Assembly (NCBI GenBank): GCA_021773355.1
Contig: JAJFKE010000023.1
Location: 673,722 to 737,721, forward strand
Length of the DNA stretch: 64,000 nt
Origin: Gammaproteobacteria bacterium
GTDB lineage: Bacteria > Pseudomonadota > Gammaproteobacteria > Pseudomonadales > Pseudohongiellaceae
Direction of reading: 5' to 3'
Shown piece by piece: positions 53,086 to 61,882 of the stretch. Within the stretch, counting starts at the first letter, position 1. Each line of letters begins with the position of its first letter. The notes beneath the pieces are model-generated. The model was given only the letters and a program-made list of their open reading frames with translations. It was not told the DNA's origin and did not search any database. The position numbers and the translations under genes are program-made.

Positions 53086-53517
53086 ATGACTTCGATCAAT
53101 CGAAGCGCCTTGGTTGAATACTCTGCTGAACAGATGTTTGACCTGGTTAATGCTATTGAGCACTACCCCGAATTTATGCAGGGCTGTTCATCTGCCAAGG
53201 TGCTAACTCGGTCTGAGACGGAATTGGTTGGCGAGTTATGTCTTTCCAAGGCGGGTATCAGTCAACGTTTCACTACCAGAAATCTGCTTCAGCGGCCAAA
53301 GCTTATCGACATGAGCTTAGTGGAAGGTGGCTTTTCTAAATTCAAATCCCAATGGAAATTTGACGCGCTAACTGACAGCGCCTGCAAGGTATCTCTCGAA
53401 ATGGACTTCGAATTCAAGACTGGGTTGATGAATTATGCCGCGGAGAAACTGTTCAGCAGTTCGGCGAACAACTTGGTTGATGCTATGGTGCAGCGAGCGA
53501 AACAGGTTTATGGCTAA
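53086..53517 (+). CDS. ratA: RatA/Coq10-like START-domain protein
   Basis: 143 aa. Coq10/RatA signature at the start, SALVEYSAEQMFDLVNAIEH followed by YPEFMQGC, and the closing FSSSANNLVDAMVQRAKQVY. In E. coli RatA was reported to block 50S association; relatives bind ubiquinone-like lipids. It overlaps rnfH (TAATGA), the conserved pair near smpB. Confidence 0.92.
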   Translation: MTSINRSALVEYSAEQMFDLVNAIEHYPEFMQGCSSAKVLTRSETELVGELCLSKAGISQRFTTRNLLQRPKLIDMSLVEGGFSKFKSQWKFDALTDSACKVSLEMDFEFKTGLMNYAAEKLFSSSANNLVDAMVQRAKQVYG

Positions 53518-53876
53518 TGACTGATATTGATCATTCCGATCCAGATGAGGACGCAAGCAAGTTGATTTCAGTAGAGGTGGCCTACGCCACTCCTGAGAAA
53601 CAGCTTATCCTGCCTCTGCAGGTACCCCTGGGCACCAGCGCCTATGAGGCGGTGAAGCTATCGAATATCTGTGCTGAGTTTTCTGGAATCAACATCGAAG
53701 AAGACCCAATGGGTATTTTTTCCAAGCCCTTGGATGGGAAAGGCAGGCCCAAGCCCAAGGAATACGAATTGTGCGCCGGGGATAGGGTGGAAATTTACCG
53801 GCCACTGCTCATCGATCCGAAACGGGCTCGATTGGACCGGGCAAAGTCTGCGAAGGCTGAGGCGGAACAGCCCTAG
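53517..53876 (+). CDS. rnfH: RnfH family ubiquitin-like protein (RatB)
   Basis: 119 aa beta-grasp protein: ISVEVAYATPEKQLILPLQV at ~17-36, then GIFSKPLDGKGRPKPKEYEL and GDRVEIYRPLLIDPK at the end of the fold. ATG overlaps the ratA stop. Function not settled; usually paired with ratA. Confidence 0.92.
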   Translation: MTDIDHSDPDEDASKLISVEVAYATPEKQLILPLQVPLGTSAYEAVKLSNICAEFSGINIEEDPMGIFSKPLDGKGRPKPKEYELCAGDRVEIYRPLLIDPKRARLDRAKSAKAEAEQP

Positions 53877-53987
53877 TCTTAGATAGGACTCTTCTAAAAG
53901 AGCTGTGAATAAACCATCTTGCTGCCGGTCTTGCCTTCTAATAGGGCAGCTCTTATCGCATAATGAATGCCCACCGGGGTAGTTGTC

Positions 53988-54281
53988 ATGTCTAACGAAG
54001 ATCCACAAAGCATTCTACAAAAAGGCAAGAACCTGCTGCAGAAAATTGACGCGGGCTTGCATGAGTACTATGTCACTTCTTATCGGCGTTCCTTCGCCAG
54101 GGCGCAACGCGATGAGGAAGACCTGTTTATGCTGTTAGTATTTGCCGAAAACCTGGGCATTCCCAACCCCGCCGCTTTTTACACCATGGAATTGCTGCCC
54201 ATCGTCTACGATCGCTTTCATGACTGGCATATACGCATGGGCATGGAACGCTCGCCACTGGATCACGTACATTGCTGTTAG
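53988..54281 (+). CDS. cory-CC-star family small protein
   Basis: 97 aa from ATG 53988 (an in-frame ATG at 53967 is possible). Helical; RSFARAQRDEEDLFMLLVFAEN…GIPNPAAFYTMELLPIVYDRFHDWHIRMGMERSPLDHVHCC. The terminal double cysteine right before the stop and the following ArsA-type ATPase gene are the family hallmarks. The CC end could bind metal or be handed to the ATPase, inferred only from position. Overlaps the next gene by 10 bp. Confidence 0.75.
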   Translation: MSNEDPQSILQKGKNLLQKIDAGLHEYYVTSYRRSFARAQRDEEDLFMLLVFAENLGIPNPAAFYTMELLPIVYDRFHDWHIRMGMERSPLDHVHCC

Positions 54282-55261
54282 AACTCGCCCGCTCAAAAAA
54301 AATACTGTTCTTCGGCGGTAAGGGAGGTGTTGGTAAGACAACGATTTCCGCGGCCACTGCCTTGGCCCGTGCCAACGAAGGGGCCAAGGTGTTATTGGTT
54401 TCCACCGACCCCGCTCACAATCTCGGTCACCTGTTCGATCGCAAGATAGGTTCCAAGCCGGTGCGCCTGGCTGCCGGGCTCGATGGTCTTGAGCTCGATC
54501 CTGCAGAGACAGTGAAACTGCACATGGAAGAAATTACCAACTCGCTGCATCGATTGATGCCCATACAGCTACGCAGCGAAGTAGACAAACATATGGCGCT
54601 GTCGAAAGACGCGCCGGGTATGCAGGAAGCGGCAATACTGGAGCGCATCGCCGAGGTGGTCGAGCAGGGTGCAAAAGATTATGACCTGGTGGTTTTTGAT
54701 ACGGCGCCATCGGGCCACACCGCGCGCTTAATGGTGCTGCCGGAAATGATGTCGGCCTGGACCGAAGGCTTGATTCAGCGTCGGGAGAAAGCTGACAAGT
54801 TTGCGGAGATCGTGCGTGGCATGGGTCGCGATTCCAGCATGGAGGACAAGGTATTCGGCAACGATGCCCAAGACGCTGACAAGATGCGCGAATCGGGTAT
54901 TCGAAAACTACTGAACAGACGCAAGCAGCGTTTTACAATGCTGCGCGATAAAATCTCAGACAAGAACCAGACCTCGTTTATCATTGTTCTGGCGGCCGAA
55001 CGATTGCCGGTGCTTGAGACTATCGAGTTGCAGCAGCAGCTCAGGAAAGCAAAAATCAGTGTGGACGGTCTGGTAGTGAATAAGCGGTCGCCTCAAGGAG
55101 AAGGAGAATTCCTGGAGGAACGCCATGCTCAGGAAGAAGCCCATATGGCCACACTGGAAAAAGCCTTGCCGAAAATACCGCGACAGGATCTGTTTCTGCT
55201 GGCGCAGGATATAGTGGGCGTGGATGCTCTGCAGAGGTTGGTGGCTAGACTCTCTGCCTAG
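54272..55261 (+). CDS. ArsA/GET3 family ATPase
   Basis: 329 aa starting at TTG 54272, inside the 3' end of the preceding gene. P-loop GGKGGVGKTT at 15-24, switch I region STDPAHNLGHLF, and switch II FDTAPSGHTARL (~150), the deviant Walker A ATPase pattern of ArsA/TRC40. Single ATPase domain, no arsenite Cys triad seen. Its role is probably with the cory-CC-star partner rather than arsenite export; no ArsB nearby. Confidence 0.85.
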   Translation: MLLELARSKKILFFGGKGGVGKTTISAATALARANEGAKVLLVSTDPAHNLGHLFDRKIGSKPVRLAAGLDGLELDPAETVKLHMEEITNSLHRLMPIQLRSEVDKHMALSKDAPGMQEAAILERIAEVVEQGAKDYDLVVFDTAPSGHTARLMVLPEMMSAWTEGLIQRREKADKFAEIVRGMGRDSSMEDKVFGNDAQDADKMRESGIRKLLNRRKQRFTMLRDKISDKNQTSFIIVLAAERLPVLETIELQQQLRKAKISVDGLVVNKRSPQGEGEFLEERHAQEEAHMATLEKALPKIPRQDLFLLAQDIVGVDALQRLVARLSA

Positions 55262-55394
55262 TCCAAAGTCAATAGGATATACATGCAAAAATCTCTCTTG
55301 CATGAACTGGGTGATTTGAGTTAAAACTAGGCGCTTGGCTTTAGCTTGCTGGTCCTGTTAACAGCGTTTATAGAATGCGACAAAATAGAAAACC

Positions 55395-55718
55395 ATGTTA
55401 AAGACTTCGAATCATAGATTGCAGCAAATCAGGTTGCGGATGACTGCGCTTAAGTCATGGCCGCTTAATGCTGTGCTCTGTCTTTTATTGTTATTTTCCC
55501 AAGCCGTGGATATTGGTCACAGTCATGATGCCGATCTGCAGTCGACTTTTGATTGCGAAGTCTGCCTTAAGATAGGCTCGGTTGATGATGTTTTATTTTC
55601 CGACACCGCAAGCCTAAGCACTGTTGCTGCAGAACAAATCTTCACGCTTCTAGAAAAGAGTCAAACCTTCTATTTCCCAACAACTGCAAGCGCTCGCGCT
55701 CCTCCTTCTTACACATAA
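55395..55718 (+). CDS. DUF2946-like small secreted/membrane protein
   Basis: 107 aa with one hydrophobic segment (LNAVLCLLLLFSQAVDI) followed by GHSHDADLQSTFDCEVCLK and a C-terminal RAPPSY. The His/Asp + CxxC arrangement and Arg-Ala-Pro-Pro end are typical of small proteins encoded just upstream of TonB receptors for metals; here the receptor follows 97 bp later. Likely metal handling; low certainty. Confidence 0.6.
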   Translation: MLKTSNHRLQQIRLRMTALKSWPLNAVLCLLLLFSQAVDIGHSHDADLQSTFDCEVCLKIGSVDDVLFSDTASLSTVAAEQIFTLLEKSQTFYFPTTASARAPPSYT

Positions 55719-55827
55719 TCCAGTCCGGCCATCAATCGGTCATGCTTTTAGTTTCGAGTAAACAAGGTTCAGCCTTCACTCGCTACCGATTGACAAATAC
55801 CAGTATTTATTAAGTGTGAGATCAAGC

Positions 55828-57918
55828 ATGAAATCCGTTTTCAAAAAGTTAGCTTATGTAATCTATGCGTTTCTGCCCTTGTTCATGTCGGGCAACGTGA
55901 CCGCCGCAGAACTGGAACATGCCGAAGTAGCAGTTGAGGAAATTATTGTTACCTCCACTCTGCACCGCAGTCGAGCCGATACCGCCTTGCCCGTTAATAT
56001 TTTAACGGGGGAGGAACTGCGAGAAAAAGCCTCGGCGACATTGGGTGAGACCTTGCAGGAACAGGTAGGAGTCTCGGTGGCTTCATTCGGCCCCGGTGTC
56101 GGCGCACCCGTCATTCGTGGTCAGGGTGGTAATAGAGTACAGGTGCTGCAGGGGGGCATTGGCAATATCGATGCTTCTTCCATAAGTGCCGATCACGCCA
56201 ATAGTCTGGAGCCCGCCCTGGCCGAGAGAATCGAAGTGGTGCGCGGTCCAGCGACACTATTGTATGGCAATGGTGCTATAGGTGGCGTGGTGAATGTAAT
56301 CGACAATCGTATTCCGACACGCAGGGTGGAGGGCTTAACTGGCATAGTTGAAACGCGAAACAACAGCGCCTCAGATCATCAGGTGAATGTCGCTAGAGTC
56401 GAGGGCGGTGCCGGAAATATTGCCTGGCATCTGGACGGCATTTACCGTGAGAGCAATGACGTAGACATCAATGGCTTTGCGATAAATCCATCTACGGTGG
56501 ACATCGCGAACGCTGAAGAATTGAAAGCCTTGTTAGACAGCCGCGGTCGCCTAGGGAACTCAAATACCAGGGCGAATGTGAAAACGGCGGGTGCGTCCTG
56601 GATTTTCGATGAAGGCTATATTGGTTTTTCCCTTAATCAGCTCGAGAATGAATACGGTATACCCGGCGGCGCTCATGATGATGAAGAAGAGAGCGAGCAG
56701 GAGCAAGAGGGTGGTGTGCGTATTGTCATGGAACAAGACCGCGCCGACATGGAAATGGAACTGCCTCTTAATGGTTGGTTCCAGGAATTACACGCAAGGC
56801 TTAGTACTGTGGACTACCAACATGTGGAGGTAGAGCCTGGTGGTGAAATTGGCACTCTGTTTGAGCAAGAGGGTGTAGAAGGCCGCTTCGTGTTCCATCT
56901 CGCTGGCACAGACAATCGTGAAGGTGTTTTCGGTGTACATTTTTCTCACCGCGACTTCTCGGCTTTGGGTGAGGAAGCGTTTATACCGGCTACCGATATC
57001 GACTCACTTGCCCTGTTTACGGTGCACAGTGTCGATGTGGCCGCGATGACCTACGAGTTTGGGCTGCGTGGTGAACGCCAGTCTTTACAACAGATTAGGG
57101 GAGGCTGTGATGTCAGCGAAACCGCTTGGAGTGGATCTACATCTGCTATCTGGCGTTTTCGTGACAACACCAATCTATTGTTTTCCGTCGCACACTCGCA
57201 ACGTTCCGCCACGGTAGAAGAGCTGTATTCTAACGTAGACACAGCCTGCAACGAGTTGCCCAGCATTTCGCTGGTCCAGCATGCGGCAACTCAGCGTTTC
57301 GAAATTGGGAATCCGAATGTCGATGTTGAGAAATCCACTAATTTCGAATTTGCATTGAGAAAACATTTGGGAGACATAAGCGGAGAGCTTAATCTCTACT
57401 ATAACAATATCTCTGATTATATTTATTTATTTGACACGGGTGAATTTTTAGAGGGTGTTGAAATTTCAAGTTACCAGCAGAGAGATGCACTGTTCTATGG
57501 CATGGAGGCGGAAGCTAATTTCCCCTTGCGCCGCAGCGGTGAGCATCTTACGGAGTTAAATCTGTTTAGTGACTATGTGCGTGCCGAGTTTGATCGGGGT
57601 GGTAATATTCCAAGGATTCCACCGCTTCGCGCAGGCATAGAGCTAAGGCATTCACATGTGCGTTGGCAGACAAAGCTGCGCTGGACGGAAGTTCAACAAC
57701 AAAAAGATACTGGCATTAACGAGAGTCGAACCGATGGCTACAGCCTGCTTAATTTCTATGTGGACTATCATCTGCCGCTTGGTCAACGGGAAGCCCTGTT
57801 CTTTTTCAAGGCGAGTAATTTATTAGATGAATCTATTCGCTATCACAGTTCACTGCTTAAGGATTTGGCACCGGCAGCGGGTCGAGCCGTTGAGGTGGGT
57901 TTGAGATTTGAGTTCTAG
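55828..57918 (+). CDS. TonB-dependent receptor, ZnuD-like
   Basis: 696 aa from ATG 55828 (GTG at 55816 also possible). Signal peptide to ~AAE; TonB box-like EEIIVTST; plug domain with ADTALPVNILTGEELREKA … RIEVVRGPATLLYGNGAIGG; then a 22-stranded barrel ending in GLRFEF. An extracellular-type loop HDDEEESEQEQ is acid- and His-rich, as in zinc receptors of the ZnuD type. It imports a metal or metallophore across the outer membrane. The upstream DUF2946-like gene and nearby fur support metal uptake, but the substrate is inferred. Confidence 0.85.
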   Translation: MKSVFKKLAYVIYAFLPLFMSGNVTAAELEHAEVAVEEIIVTSTLHRSRADTALPVNILTGEELREKASATLGETLQEQVGVSVASFGPGVGAPVIRGQGGNRVQVLQGGIGNIDASSISADHANSLEPALAERIEVVRGPATLLYGNGAIGGVVNVIDNRIPTRRVEGLTGIVETRNNSASDHQVNVARVEGGAGNIAWHLDGIYRESNDVDINGFAINPSTVDIANAEELKALLDSRGRLGNSNTRANVKTAGASWIFDEGYIGFSLNQLENEYGIPGGAHDDEEESEQEQEGGVRIVMEQDRADMEMELPLNGWFQELHARLSTVDYQHVEVEPGGEIGTLFEQEGVEGRFVFHLAGTDNREGVFGVHFSHRDFSALGEEAFIPATDIDSLALFTVHSVDVAAMTYEFGLRGERQSLQQIRGGCDVSETAWSGSTSAIWRFRDNTNLLFSVAHSQRSATVEELYSNVDTACNELPSISLVQHAATQRFEIGNPNVDVEKSTNFEFALRKHLGDISGELNLYYNNISDYIYLFDTGEFLEGVEISSYQQRDALFYGMEAEANFPLRRSGEHLTELNLFSDYVRAEFDRGGNIPRIPPLRAGIELRHSHVRWQTKLRWTEVQQQKDTGINESRTDGYSLLNFYVDYHLPLGQREALFFFKASNLLDESIRYHSSLLKDLAPAAGRAVEVGLRFEF

Positions 57919-57932
57919 GGACCCTAGAACAA

Positions 57933-58307
57933 CTAATTAGCGCTGACCTGACTGTCTGTTTGACTGCTTGGTATGAAATCACCGGTGAAGTTAACAAGCG
58001 CATCATTGACAAAAAATACGCTGACGCGCTCCTGCCCGCGTACACCACCGCCGGGCTGAAAGTTGTAGATGTAGTCCCAGCGATCTTGATGGAATGGGTC
58101 TCTAACCAAAGGCGTTCCCATAACAAAGATAACCTGTCGTTTAGTCATACCGGGGCGAAGTTGATCGACCATCTCCTGGGTAATGATATTGCCCTGCGGG
58201 ATGGAAATTTTGTATACACCCGGAAAATCGAGTGAACCCACATTGGCGCAAGCAACTAATAGTGATGCTACAAGTATAAGTATGCTGTTATTAATTGCCT
58301 GTTTCAT
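57933..58307 (-). CDS. bamE: Outer membrane assembly lipoprotein BamE
   Basis: 124 aa. Lipobox LLVACAN (Cys20) after a signal peptide. The SmpA/OmlA core is clear: [49 protein letters not shown]. It stabilises the BAM complex that inserts beta-barrels. Divergent from fur, as in related genomes. Confidence 0.95.
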   Translation of the reverse strand: MKQAINNSILILVASLLVACANVGSLDFPGVYKISIPQGNIITQEMVDQLRPGMTKRQVIFVMGTPLVRDPFHQDRWDYIYNFQPGGGVRGQERVSVFFVNDALVNFTGDFIPSSQTDSQVSAN

Positions 58308-58561
58308 AAATTCGATGTTAACTCGTCTGGCGTAATTTAACCCTATTTACATTGGGGCTATTAATATTTACGGCGTGTTTTCCGAGAATTGTGTTGCCAA
58401 TGGCCGTAAATCCCTCGAAAAACTGGCCTTCATCTTTCCTCTATGCCCACCAGCAGGCATAATACCCTACTACTAGAGGCAGTAAAACCGCCCGTTTTTC
58501 AGCGAGTTTTTGCCCTGTAGCGGTACACAGTAGTTTATTTCCAGAAACTTGAGAGCAAGAT
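58308..58561. promoter_or_regulatory. bamE–fur divergent promoter region
   Basis: 254 bp. Ribosome site gagagcaag precedes fur. No unambiguous Fur box could be assigned. Confidence 0.5.
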
Positions 58562-58984
58562 ATGGCAACTGAAAACCAGGAACTGCGAAAAGCGGGGCTC
58601 AAAGTAACCCTGCCCAGAGTTAAGATTCTACAAATTCTGGAGAGTTCCGACACAAAACATCTAAGCGCCGAAGACGTTTATAAGGCACTTATCGATGCAG
58701 ATGAAGATGTGGGCCTGGCCACGGTTTATCGAGTGTTGACTCAATTCGAAACGGCTGGTCTAGTCATGCGCCATCATTTCGAAGGTGGAAGCTCGGTTTT
58801 TGAACTGACCAGCATAGATCATCACGATCACATAGTCTGTCACAGCTGTGGTTCAGTTGAAGAATTTTATGATGAAGTAATCGAGCAGCAGCAAGAGAAG
58901 ATTGCCAAGAAGTATGGATTCAAGATTACTGATCACAGCATGTATCTGTATGGCTTGTGCAAGAACTGTCAGGAAGCGGCGTAA
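58562..58984 (+). CDS. fur: Ferric uptake regulator Fur
   Basis: 140 aa. N-terminal winged helix (KVTLPRVKILQILESSDTKH … LATVYRVLTQFETAGL), metal-binding HHFEGG…DHHDHIVCHSCG and a second CKNC near the end. Represses iron-uptake genes when iron is bound. Convergent with recN downstream and divergent from bamE. Confidence 0.97.
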   Translation: MATENQELRKAGLKVTLPRVKILQILESSDTKHLSAEDVYKALIDADEDVGLATVYRVLTQFETAGLVMRHHFEGGSSVFELTSIDHHDHIVCHSCGSVEEFYDEVIEQQQEKIAKKYGFKITDHSMYLYGLCKNCQEAA

Positions 58985-59054
58985 ACAAAATAGTTTCGGC
59001 GAGCGTCTATTAGCTGAACTACACTCTAAACACTCAATTTTGATGTTCCATCGG

Positions 59055-60731
59055 CTAGTTGCTAGCCACCATCTGTTCCGCGTGGGCCAGTGACTCGTCA
59101 CTAAGTTCTTCGCCGCCCAACATGCGCGCGACTTCTCTTACCTTTTCAGTAGCGGATAACTCGGTTATTTGAGTCAGAGTGGATCCTGCGTCGCTGTACT
59201 TACTAACAAAGAGATGGTTATGTCCTTGTCCTGCAACAGGCGCTTGATGAGTTACGCAAAGAATTTGTGTGCGTTCGGCCAGTTTTCGTAGCAACTGTCC
59301 GACTACTTTTGCGACTCCGCCGCCAATGCCTACATCGACTTCATCGAATACCAGGCTGGGAATGTCCGAGGTCTGCGCGGTGATGACTTGTATGGCCAGA
59401 CTAATCCGTGACAGCTCACCGCCAGAAGCGATCTTAATTAGAGGCTTGGCGGTTTGTCCCGGATTGGTGCTCACCAGAAATTCGACCGTCTCTGTTCCGT
59501 TTAAAGAAGGTTTCTCTTTATCGCTGAGCGTAAGACTTACCTCGAGACTGGCATGGGGCATGCCCAATTGTTGCAACTGTTCATTGACTTGCTTGGCTAG
59601 TTTGCTGCTGCCCTTTTTACGCTGCTTGCTGATTTCAGCAGCAAATTTTAGATATTGGTCGCGTAGCAAGGCATCGTTAGCCTCAAGCCTTTCCAGTTCC
59701 GCGTCACTGTTTTGAATCAGGTCCAGCTGTTGACGCAGGCTTTCTATGACTTGGTTTAGTTCCGATGGTTTTACTTTGTGTTTACGTGCAATAGCATGAA
59801 GTTGCCCCAGGCGCGCGTTTACCTGTTCCAAACGCTCGGGATTGGCTTCAAATTCGTCAGCAAATGCGCGTAGATCCGAGACAGCTTCGTCCAGCTGTAT
59901 ATTGGCTGTCTCTAATAAGCTAATGATGTTGCAAATGCGCTTGTTCTTCTCCGGTAAGTCTTGCAAGGCGGTTACAGCTTGGTGCATCAATGACTTCGCA
60001 TTCTGCTCCTCTTCTGCGCTACATAGAGTGAGTGCCGTTTGCACCGATGCCACTGTTTCATCCGCATGATTCAGCGACTTAAATTCGGCTTCCAGTTTGG
60101 CGACTTCGTCAACACCTATGCCCATCTCATCCAATTCGTTCAATTGGTAAGCCAGTAGCTGTGTCTGCGCCGAATCTTCCTGTGAACGATTGCTCAACTG
60201 TTGCATAAGCAGAGCATTCTTATGCCATTGTTTCCAGGTGCTCTGCATTTCCTCTAACACTTTTGCTGTCACACAAAAATCGTCAAGCAGTCGCTGGTGT
60301 GTGCCGCGATGTAATAAGGATTGATGCTCGTGTTGGCTATGAATGTCGAGCAGCATCTCGCCGAGCGCTTTCAGGCTGGCCATGGTTACCGGTGAACTAT
60401 TGATATAGCCCTTCGAGCGGCCATCGCTGTTAACTACTCTACGCAGCAGGCAGGCGTTTGAGTCGGGGTCGGCCTCTAGATCATTTTCTTGCAGCCACTG
60501 CTGTGCTGCCTTGATGTTGTTGGTATCGAATTCCGCACAGATGTCGGCCTTATGAGCGCCGGTTCGGACTATGCCCTTGTCTGCTCTATCTCCCAGAGTC
60601 AGGCCGAGAGCGCCCAGTATGATTGATTTTCCAGCGCCGGTCTCGCCGGTTATAACTGACATGCCGGATTTGAACTCGATCTCGAGACTATCGACGGTGG
60701 CGTAATTCTGAATGGATAACTGCTGCAACAT
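59055..60731 (-). CDS. recN: DNA repair ATPase RecN
   Basis: 558 aa SMC-like protein: MLQQLSIQNYATVDSLEIEF, Walker A GETGAGKS (29-36), short coiled coils, signature ASGGELSRISLAI and Walker B VFDEVDVGIGGGVA. Acts at double-strand breaks. In many relatives a LexA box precedes recN; no CTGT-N8-ACAG dyad is visible between 60732 and 60860. Conserved position between bamE/fur and grpE. Confidence 0.97.
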   Translation of the reverse strand: MLQQLSIQNYATVDSLEIEFKSGMSVITGETGAGKSIILGALGLTLGDRADKGIVRTGAHKADICAEFDTNNIKAAQQWLQENDLEADPDSNACLLRRVVNSDGRSKGYINSSPVTMASLKALGEMLLDIHSQHEHQSLLHRGTHQRLLDDFCVTAKVLEEMQSTWKQWHKNALLMQQLSNRSQEDSAQTQLLAYQLNELDEMGIGVDEVAKLEAEFKSLNHADETVASVQTALTLCSAEEEQNAKSLMHQAVTALQDLPEKNKRICNIISLLETANIQLDEAVSDLRAFADEFEANPERLEQVNARLGQLHAIARKHKVKPSELNQVIESLRQQLDLIQNSDAELERLEANDALLRDQYLKFAAEISKQRKKGSSKLAKQVNEQLQQLGMPHASLEVSLTLSDKEKPSLNGTETVEFLVSTNPGQTAKPLIKIASGGELSRISLAIQVITAQTSDIPSLVFDEVDVGIGGGVAKVVGQLLRKLAERTQILCVTHQAPVAGQGHNHLFVSKYSDAGSTLTQITELSATEKVREVARMLGGEELSDESLAHAEQMVASN

Positions 60732-60916
60732 AGGCTTAAAGTATAGGGGATCGGCATCTAATAATGCACAATTATTGAGATTAATTAGCAGCTAGCTGCG
60801 CTGCTTATCCCCTGCTAGTGATGCCTTGCTGAACACCCAATGTTTCGCCCTATGCTGCGCTGATTCTGCTGGTTGCAGCCCGGGTGAAGAAAATACTGCC
60901 GATTTGGCCAAATTTG
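60732..60916. other. Intergenic upstream of recN and grpE
   Basis: Part of a 321-bp divergent gap. No clear LexA site; no coding signal. Confidence 0.4.
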
Positions 60917-60944
60917 CTTGAATCCTCTACTCAAGCCCCCATAT
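60917..60944 (+). promoter_or_regulatory. Sigma-32 heat-shock promoter for grpE
   Basis: CTTGAAT (60917-60923), 13 bases, then CCCCATAT (60937-60944) matches the RpoH consensus CTTGAAA-N13-CCCCATNT at all but one position. It is 108 bp upstream of grpE. Confidence 0.8.
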
Positions 60945-61052
60945 AGCCGACATCAGCTGCTTGATGGTTCTTGCTGTCAGGTCCAGATAAGCCGTTGATT
61001 CGGTAAGAATATGAATGACAACCCGTACAACAGAACCTAGGCAGGGGAAGGC

Positions 61053-61664
61053 ATGAGCGCGCAGACTCCAAATAATGGACCGTCGGAAAGTGGGACTAGC
61101 GAAGATTCCCGGTCGTCCGCGGATGACAAAGACATTGAATTCGAGCCGGCGTCGGCAACAGATGATGAGAATACAGCTGCAGCAGGTGACAGCAGCTTGG
61201 AACAGGCTTTAAATAAATTAGCCGAGGCGGAAGAAGACGCGCAACGAGCTAAAGATGATCTGTTACGGGTGAAGGCGGAAATGCAGAACCTGCGTCGCCG
61301 TACTGAGCAGGACGTAGAAAAGGCCCACAAATACGGTCAGGAAAAATTCAGTACCGAATTGTTAGCGGTAATGGATAACCTGGAGCGCTCTTTAGAGGCT
61401 GCCAGTGACAGCGAAGATGAGGTCGTGAAGTCTCTCCACGAAGGGGTGGACTTAACGCTTAAGAATTTCGTTGATTGCTTTTCCAAATTCAATATTGAGA
61501 CAGTAGATCCCCTGGGCGAACCATTCGATCCGCAACTGCATCAAGCCATGTCTATACAGGAAAATGCGGAAACGGAACCGAATACAGTCATCGCCGTCAT
61601 GCAAAAGGGTTACACCCTTCACGGCAGGGTAATAAGACCGGCGATGGTTGTGGTATCCAAGTAG
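61053..61664 (+). CDS. grpE: Nucleotide exchange factor GrpE
   Basis: 203 aa, ATG 61053 with aggggaagg upstream. A disordered acidic N-terminus (~1-60), long helix pair ([20 protein letters not shown]) and the beta-domain ending [20 protein letters not shown] with the family-defining [11 protein letters not shown]. Exchanges ADP from DnaK. Preceded by a sigma-32 promoter; dnaK follows. Confidence 0.96.
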   Translation: MSAQTPNNGPSESGTSEDSRSSADDKDIEFEPASATDDENTAAAGDSSLEQALNKLAEAEEDAQRAKDDLLRVKAEMQNLRRRTEQDVEKAHKYGQEKFSTELLAVMDNLERSLEAASDSEDEVVKSLHEGVDLTLKNFVDCFSKFNIETVDPLGEPFDPQLHQAMSIQENAETEPNTVIAVMQKGYTLHGRVIRPAMVVVSK

Positions 61665-61764
61665 AAAGAACCGAGTGAGAGTGGGTTGAAAGCCCCGCTG
61701 AACAAAAGGTTTATCTACCGGCTGAGAATAGCCACAGGAAAATTGAGGAAATAGCAGTTTGATC

Positions 61765-61793
61765 CTTGAATTACGCTGGATCGGGCCAATATT
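61765..61793 (+). promoter_or_regulatory. Weak second heat-shock-like promoter before dnaK
   Basis: CTTGAA at 61765-61770 and a degenerate ggccaatat at 61784-61792 with ~13 base spacing. Poor -10 match; could give extra dnaK transcription. Confidence 0.3.
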
Positions 61794-61882
61794 GGTTTCA
61801 TAGTTACTAAGCTCCGGATCAAGGCAGAATTAAGGCTTGATTCAGGAATGATTAAAGATAAAGGAAGACCGGAGAATTGAGA

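Noticed and set aside
60732..60860. LexA box upstream of recN
   Set aside because: No CTGT-N8-ACAG dyad found by eye, despite being common before recN in other gammaproteobacteria.
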